Origin: JANMDU01 sp031388245
GTDB lineage: Bacteria; Pseudomonadota; Gammaproteobacteria; Burkholderiales; Burkholderiaceae_C
NCBI GenBank assembly: GCA_031388245.1
Contig: JANNED010000329.1
Location: 1 to 11,138 of the forward strand
Direction of reading: 5' to 3'
Length of the DNA stretch: 11,138 nucleotides
The stretch's first letter is position 1. The number at the start of each line of letters is the position of its first letter. Below are positions 7,586 through 11,138 of the stretch, in pieces. A model generated the notes under the pieces. It saw nothing but the letters and a program-made list of their open reading frames with translations, did not search any database and was not told the origin of the DNA. A program made the translations under genes and the position numbers.

Positions 7586-8898
7586 GTGATCAACACGCGC
7601 ACAGCCTGCGCCTGCCGGGCAGCCGCGCCCTGCGAAGATGCCAGCCATTGCTGCCCCGCAGCTCGCAGTGCTTGAGGCTTTGCGCTCTGGCTCAAAAGCT
7701 CTGTAGCCGCGCGCAAACCAGCGTGCATATTCGGCACGCGAATGGCCGCACCTGAGCGCTCCGCAGTTTCACTGACCTGCGCGAAATTGAAAGTATGTGG
7801 CCCCATGACCACGGGGCAGCCGGCGGCAATGGCTTCGATGAGATTTTGCCCGCCCAGGGGCTCAAAGCTGCCGCCGAGTAAAGCAAGATCGGCCAAGCTG
7901 TAATACATAACCATCTCGCCTAAGCTGTCTCCCAGCCAAATATCTGCCGGCTCTGGCGCATCACCCCACTGGCTTCTGCGCGAGACTTTCCAGCCGGCCT
8001 GCTCACACAAGCGCTGCACCGCATCAAAGCGCTGTGGATGGCGTGGCACGATCATCCATTGAACGGATCGTTGCATCTTGTCTGCTATTGAATCAGTAGC
8101 ATACTGTGTAGATTTAATGCCGGCGAAGTGCCGAATTTGCTCTAAAAACAAGGCTTCTTCACCCTCTCGGCTGCTGGCCAGCACGATGACATGCTTGTCT
8201 GCTACAGCGGCTTTGAATAGCTTGCCTTGATGCGTCAAATCGGCCTGCAAAGTCACATCGAATTTCAGGTTGCCCAACACTTGCACTCGCTGCGCACCCA
8301 CGCTGCACAGGCGCTCGGCATCCTGCTGCGTTTGCGCCAGCACCTGCGCGAAGCTGCCGTAAGCGGGCCGCGAAAGCCAAGACAAGCGGCGTGCTTTGGC
8401 TGTGGATTTTTCGTTGAGTCTTGCGTTGGCCAGAATCATCTGCACTGCAGCCTCATTCGCTGCGGCGCACAGGTTGGGCCACACTTCCGTTTCCATCATG
8501 ATGCCGATACGCGGTTTGAAATGCGCGAAGAATTTTTGCGTGGCGGCTTGGCTGTCCCAGGGCTGCCAGACCTGCACATCGCCACTGCGCAACAGCTTGG
8601 CGCCTTCTTCTCGCCCCGTGGCCGTGCCATGCGTGAGAAGCAGCTTCATTCCCGGAATTTGCGCGCGCAACGCACGCAGCAAAATCGCAGCGGCGCGTGT
8701 CTCGCCCAGCGAGACGGCGTGTATCCACACCCAGCCACTGGATGCGGGCTGTGCATACCTGCCAAAACGCTCGTCAATCCATAGGCCGTAAAGCGGTTCT
8801 TTTGTGGCGCGGTGCTTCAAGCGCAGGCGAATCACAGGTTGCAATGCCCACGTCAACAGGCTGTACAAAAAGAGCGCAAATGCCTGCATAGTGCGCAT
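7582..8898 (-). CDS. waaA: 3-deoxy-D-manno-octulosonic acid (Kdo) transferase WaaA
   Basis: This inner-membrane-associated GT-B enzyme (family GT30) moves Kdo from CMP-Kdo onto lipid IVA, an essential step of lipopolysaccharide synthesis. The 438-residue product (family about 425) has an N-terminal membrane helix (5-22), the catalytic region WIHAVSLGE with Glu66, THGTATG (89-95), METEVWPN (135-142), NARLNEKS (158-165), VLGNLKFD (207-214), PRHPQRF (285-291) and the donor-binding stretch GGSFEPLGGQNLIE (342-355) ending GPHTFNF (366-372). Residues about 260-278 form an extra segment compared with E. coli, coded by AT-rich DNA holding a palindrome. The start at 8898 follows the preceding gene's stop by five bases; an in-frame ATG at 8889 is also possible, and neither has a clear ribosome site. 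Whether it adds one or two Kdo residues cannot be told. Confidence 0.96.
   Translation of the reverse strand: MRTMQAFALFLYSLLTWALQPVIRLRLKHRATKEPLYGLWIDERFGRYAQPASSGWVWIHAVSLGETRAAAILLRALRAQIPGMKLLLTHGTATGREEGAKLLRSGDVQVWQPWDSQAATQKFFAHFKPRIGIMMETEVWPNLCAAANEAAVQMILANARLNEKSTAKARRLSWLSRPAYGSFAQVLAQTQQDAERLCSVGAQRVQVLGNLKFDVTLQADLTHQGKLFKAAVADKHVIVLASSREGEEALFLEQIRHFAGIKSTQYATDSIADKMQRSVQWMIVPRHPQRFDAVQRLCEQAGWKVSRRSQWGDAPEPADIWLGDSLGEMVMYYSLADLALLGGSFEPLGGQNLIEAIAAGCPVVMGPHTFNFAQVSETAERSGAAIRVPNMHAGLRAATELLSQSAKPQALRAAGQQWLASSQGAAARQAQAVRVLIT
8083..8101. repeat. AT-rich palindrome inside waaA
   Basis: TGCTATTGAATCAGTAGCA folds into an 8-bp stem (one G-T pair) with an AAT loop. It lies in a stretch (8071-8120) that is 36% G+C by hand count, clearly lower than the surrounding gene. 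The stretch codes an insertion absent from E. coli WaaA. From memory it resembles the small dispersed palindromes with GCTATT...ATAGC arms found in Comamonadaceae genomes, but only one copy was noticed here. Confidence 0.4.
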
Positions 8899-8903
8899 GC
8901 AGC

Positions 8904-10286
8904 TTAGTGCGCAGCAGCCTGCACTGCTGCATCCGGCTTGGCGGTTTGGAGCAAAGCCATCATCTCCGCCTCAATACGGTGCAGCGCAGATTCGGTGTGG
9001 CCTTCAAAGCGCAGCACGAGCACGGGCGTGGTGTTGGATGCGCGAATCAGGCCAAAGCCATCGGGCCAATCGACTCTCAGGCCATCAATGTCGTTGATCT
9101 TGGCTGGGGCAGCAAACTTGGCTGATTTTTGTAACTTTGAGACGATGGCGTGCGGCTCGCCTTCTTCGCATGCGACGTTGAGTTCAGGCGTTGAGAAGCT
9201 CGTGGGCAAACCGTTGAGCACTTGGTTGGCATCGGGCGCGGCGCTCAAAATCTCCAGCAGCCTACAGCCCGCATACGTGCCATCGTCAAAGCCAAACCAA
9301 CGTTCTTTGAAGAAAATATGACCACTCATCTCGCCGCCCAGCGGTGAGCCGTTTTGCTTCATGCGGGCTTTGATGAGCGAGTGCCCGGTTTTGTACATCT
9401 CAGCGATGCCGCCTGCCGCCACAATCGCGGGCGCTAAGCGCTGCGAGCATTTCACATCAAACATGATCGTGCTACCCGGCACGCGCGAGAGCACGTCACG
9501 TGCAAACAGCATCATCTGCCGGTCGGGGTAGATCACTTGCCCGTCTTTGGTGACCACGCCCAAGCGATCGCCATCGCCATCGAAGGCGAAGCCCAGCTCG
9601 GCATCGGTTTCTTTCAAAGCGCGAATCAAATCTTGCAGATTCTCGGGCTTGCTCGGATCGGGATGATGGTTGGGGAAATTGCCATCCACCTCGCTGAACA
9701 GCTCAATCACCTCGCAGCCCAATTTGCGAAAAATCTCTGGCGCGGTTGCACCTGCAATGCCATTGCCACTGTCTACCACGATCTTCATCGGGCGCTTGAG
9801 CCGAATGTCTGATGCGATACGGTCCCGATAGGGTGCTTCGACGTTCACATTGCGCACCGCGCCGCCAGATTGCAAAGTCCAGCTTTCGCTTTCCATCATT
9901 TGGCGCAGTGCCTGAATCTCATCGCCATAAATCGCTCGGCCGCCCATCACCATCTTGAAGCCGTTGTAATCCTTGGGGTTGTGGCTGCCGGTGACTTGAA
10001 TGCCGCTTTCGCACAGCGTGTTGGCTGCGAAGTAAAGAAGGGGCGTGGTCACCAAGCCTACATCGATCACCTGCACGCCTGCATCTTGCAGCCCGCGTAC
10101 AAGTGCGGCTGACAAAGCAGGGCCACTAAGCCGGCCATCTCTGCCTACCGCGACCGATTTTTGCCCTTCACGCAAAGCCATCGTGCCAAAGGCGCGGCCA
10201 AGGCCGAGCGCGAAAGCTTCATTCAGCGCGCTGGGAACGATGCCACGAATGTCGTAAGCTTTGAAGGCAGAGGCGGTGACTTGCAT
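8904..10286 (-). CDS. algC: phosphomannomutase/phosphoglucomutase, AlgC type
   Basis: This cytosolic alpha-D-phosphohexomutase interconverts the 1- and 6-phosphates of mannose and/or glucose, feeding GDP-mannose, UDP-glucose and hence LPS and exopolysaccharide synthesis. The 460-residue product is close in length and sequence to Pseudomonas AlgC (463). It has FKAYDIRG near the N-terminus, the phosphoserine loop TGSHNP with Ser101, the metal-binding DGDGDR (236-241), the sugar-specificity loop GEMSGH (318-323) followed by FFKERWFGFDDG, and the phosphate-binding RASNTTPVLVLRFEG in domain 4. The start at 10286 has AGGG (complement of 10293-10296) six bases before it. It lies between the SDR gene (23-base gap) and waaA (5-base gap), so it is probably cotranscribed with both. 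The family is certain; the preferred sugar is inferred from AlgC resemblance. Confidence 0.95.
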   Translation of the reverse strand: MQVTASAFKAYDIRGIVPSALNEAFALGLGRAFGTMALREGQKSVAVGRDGRLSGPALSAALVRGLQDAGVQVIDVGLVTTPLLYFAANTLCESGIQVTGSHNPKDYNGFKMVMGGRAIYGDEIQALRQMMESESWTLQSGGAVRNVNVEAPYRDRIASDIRLKRPMKIVVDSGNGIAGATAPEIFRKLGCEVIELFSEVDGNFPNHHPDPSKPENLQDLIRALKETDAELGFAFDGDGDRLGVVTKDGQVIYPDRQMMLFARDVLSRVPGSTIMFDVKCSQRLAPAIVAAGGIAEMYKTGHSLIKARMKQNGSPLGGEMSGHIFFKERWFGFDDGTYAGCRLLEILSAAPDANQVLNGLPTSFSTPELNVACEEGEPHAIVSKLQKSAKFAAPAKINDIDGLRVDWPDGFGLIRASNTTPVLVLRFEGHTESALHRIEAEMMALLQTAKPDAAVQAAAH

Positions 10287-10309
10287 TTTTTTCCCTGTGG
10301 TGAATTCGC

Positions 10310-11138
10310 TTATTGTCCACGCGCCAAGCGCATTTCGTTTGCGCCTTGTTCTGCGCCGCTGCCCGGCACGGTGCTGCCCGCGCGATCCGTGGCCAGAGCC
10401 AAGTGTGCGGCAAGCTGCTCGGGCACGCTATCTCCCAAGCCCAGATGAATACCTTGCGTCAGCGTGATGTGCGCCTCCTCAAAGCCGCCTGCGCCAGCGC
10501 AGAGGATCGTGCGCGTCGGGGCGCTCTCATGCGCGAGCACGAGCATCGCGGGCACGACGGCTTCCGGTTTGAACGCTTCGCGCACATCTTCGGGAAACAA
10601 AGCCTCCGTCATCCGCGTGGTGGCCGTGGGCGCAAGTGCGTTCACATGAATGCCATGCTTTGCGCCTTCAATCGCCAGCGTCTGCATCAAGCCCACTTGC
10701 GCGAGTTTCGCCGCGCCATAGTTCGCCTGCCCAAAGTTGCCATACAGGCCGGTACTCGAAGTCGTCATCACAATGCGGCCATACTTTTGCGCCAGCATCA
10801 GCGCCCACACCGCCTTGCAGCAATGCGTCGCGCCCATCAAATGCACATCCACCACGAAGCGAAAGTCGTCCATCTCCATTTTTGCAAACGATTTGTCGCG
10901 CAGCACACCCGCGTTGTTCACCAAAATATCGACGCGGTTCCAAGCGTCAACAGCTTGCGCCACCATCGCTTGCACGGCTTCAAAGTCCGTTACAGAAGCG
11001 CCATTGGCAATCGCCTGCCCGCCCAAAGCGACGATTTCATCGGCCACCCTCTGAGCGGCCACAGGTGAACCACCCGAGCCATCCAGCATCCCGCCCAAAT
11101 CATTCACCAACACCTTCGCCCCACGCGAAGCCAGCGCC
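10310..11138 (-). CDS. SDR-family 3-hydroxyacyl-CoA dehydrogenase-like oxidoreductase (5' part beyond window)
   Basis: This is a short-chain dehydrogenase/reductase reading in from the right edge; 275 residues are visible and about 25-30 N-terminal ones, including the TGxxxGxG dinucleotide loop, lie outside. Numbering from the first full codon (ALASRGAKVLVNDLGG), it shows the NNAG motif at 74-77, catalytic Ser127 in MTTSSTGLYGNFGQANYGAAK, Tyr140 and Lys144. NDLGG after the second strand, VNNAGVLRDKSFAKM, and YGNFGQANY are typical of the dehydrogenase domain of peroxisomal multifunctional enzyme 2 (HSD17B4) and its bacterial relatives, which act on (3R)-hydroxyacyl-CoA. The tail after about residue 220 lacks a clear added domain (no SCP2 or hydratase). 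A GTG at 11113 could pose as a start but would remove the nucleotide-binding strand. Substrate is inferred only. Confidence 0.92.
   Translation of the reverse strand, partial: ALASRGAKVLVNDLGGMLDGSGGSPVAAQRVADEIVALGGQAIANGASVTDFEAVQAMVAQAVDAWNRVDILVNNAGVLRDKSFAKMEMDDFRFVVDVHLMGATHCCKAVWALMLAQKYGRIVMTTSSTGLYGNFGQANYGAAKLAQVGLMQTLAIEGAKHGIHVNALAPTATTRMTEALFPEDVREAFKPEAVVPAMLVLAHESAPTRTILCAGAGGFEEAHITLTQGIHLGLGDSVPEQLAAHLALATDRAGSTVPGSGAEQGANEMRLARGQ

Noticed and set aside
8227..8784. 185-residue plus-strand frame opposite waaA
   Set aside because: waaA motifs cover this stretch on the other strand; the frame shows no family features.
10313..11068. 251-residue plus-strand frame opposite the SDR gene
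   Set aside because: The SDR catalytic motifs are clear on the minus strand; this frame is a His/Arg-rich mirror without features.

Overview
The window looks like ordinary chromosome from a betaproteobacterium, most likely Burkholderiales and possibly Comamonadaceae. This is inferred from a type A RNase P RNA with beta-type P4 pairing (CCGGA with TCCGG), a TctB/TctA pair of the kind abundant in that order, a linked Entner-Doudoroff edd-eda pair, and lipid A-Kdo and sugar-phosphate genes. No phage, transposon, CRISPR, tRNA or plasmid signature was seen. Every protein gene reads through without a frameshift. The longest stretch without a gene is about 120 bases (341-460), so there is no large unexplained gap.

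Layout. Positions 1-340 hold the RNase P RNA gene (rnpB, +), missing only its first few bases. Next is tctBA (461-2476, +), two membrane subunits of a tripartite tricarboxylate transporter with no binding-protein gene beside them. A UUCG-capped bidirectional terminator (2492-2519) separates it from a convergent ChaC-type gamma-glutamylcyclotransferase (2530-3138, -). That gene is divergent from a small membrane-anchored OmpA-domain protein (3182-3694, +), which has its own terminator. Then edd-eda (3835-6305, +) overlap by 10 bases, preceded by a promoter and a HexR-like operator. A branched-chain-amino-acid-type periplasmic binding protein (6428-7585, +) follows with its own promoter.

The last third is a minus-strand, operon-like set. 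In transcription order it is an SDR dehydrogenase (partial, running off the right edge), a phosphomannomutase/phosphoglucomutase of the AlgC type, and Kdo transferase WaaA. The gaps are 23 and 5 bases. The binding-protein gene and waaA meet tail to tail and share a CTAG that carries both stop codons.

Together the genes cover tRNA 5' maturation, carboxylate uptake, glutathione turnover, cell-wall anchoring, sugar-acid catabolism to pyruvate and glyceraldehyde-3-phosphate, and envelope glycan synthesis. I see no convincing new multi-gene system. The points most worth a second look are a compensatory base-pair change in the conserved P4 core of RNase P RNA, a HexR-like operator just downstream of the predicted edd promoter, an AT-rich palindrome forming an in-frame insertion in waaA, and the orphan transporter parts.
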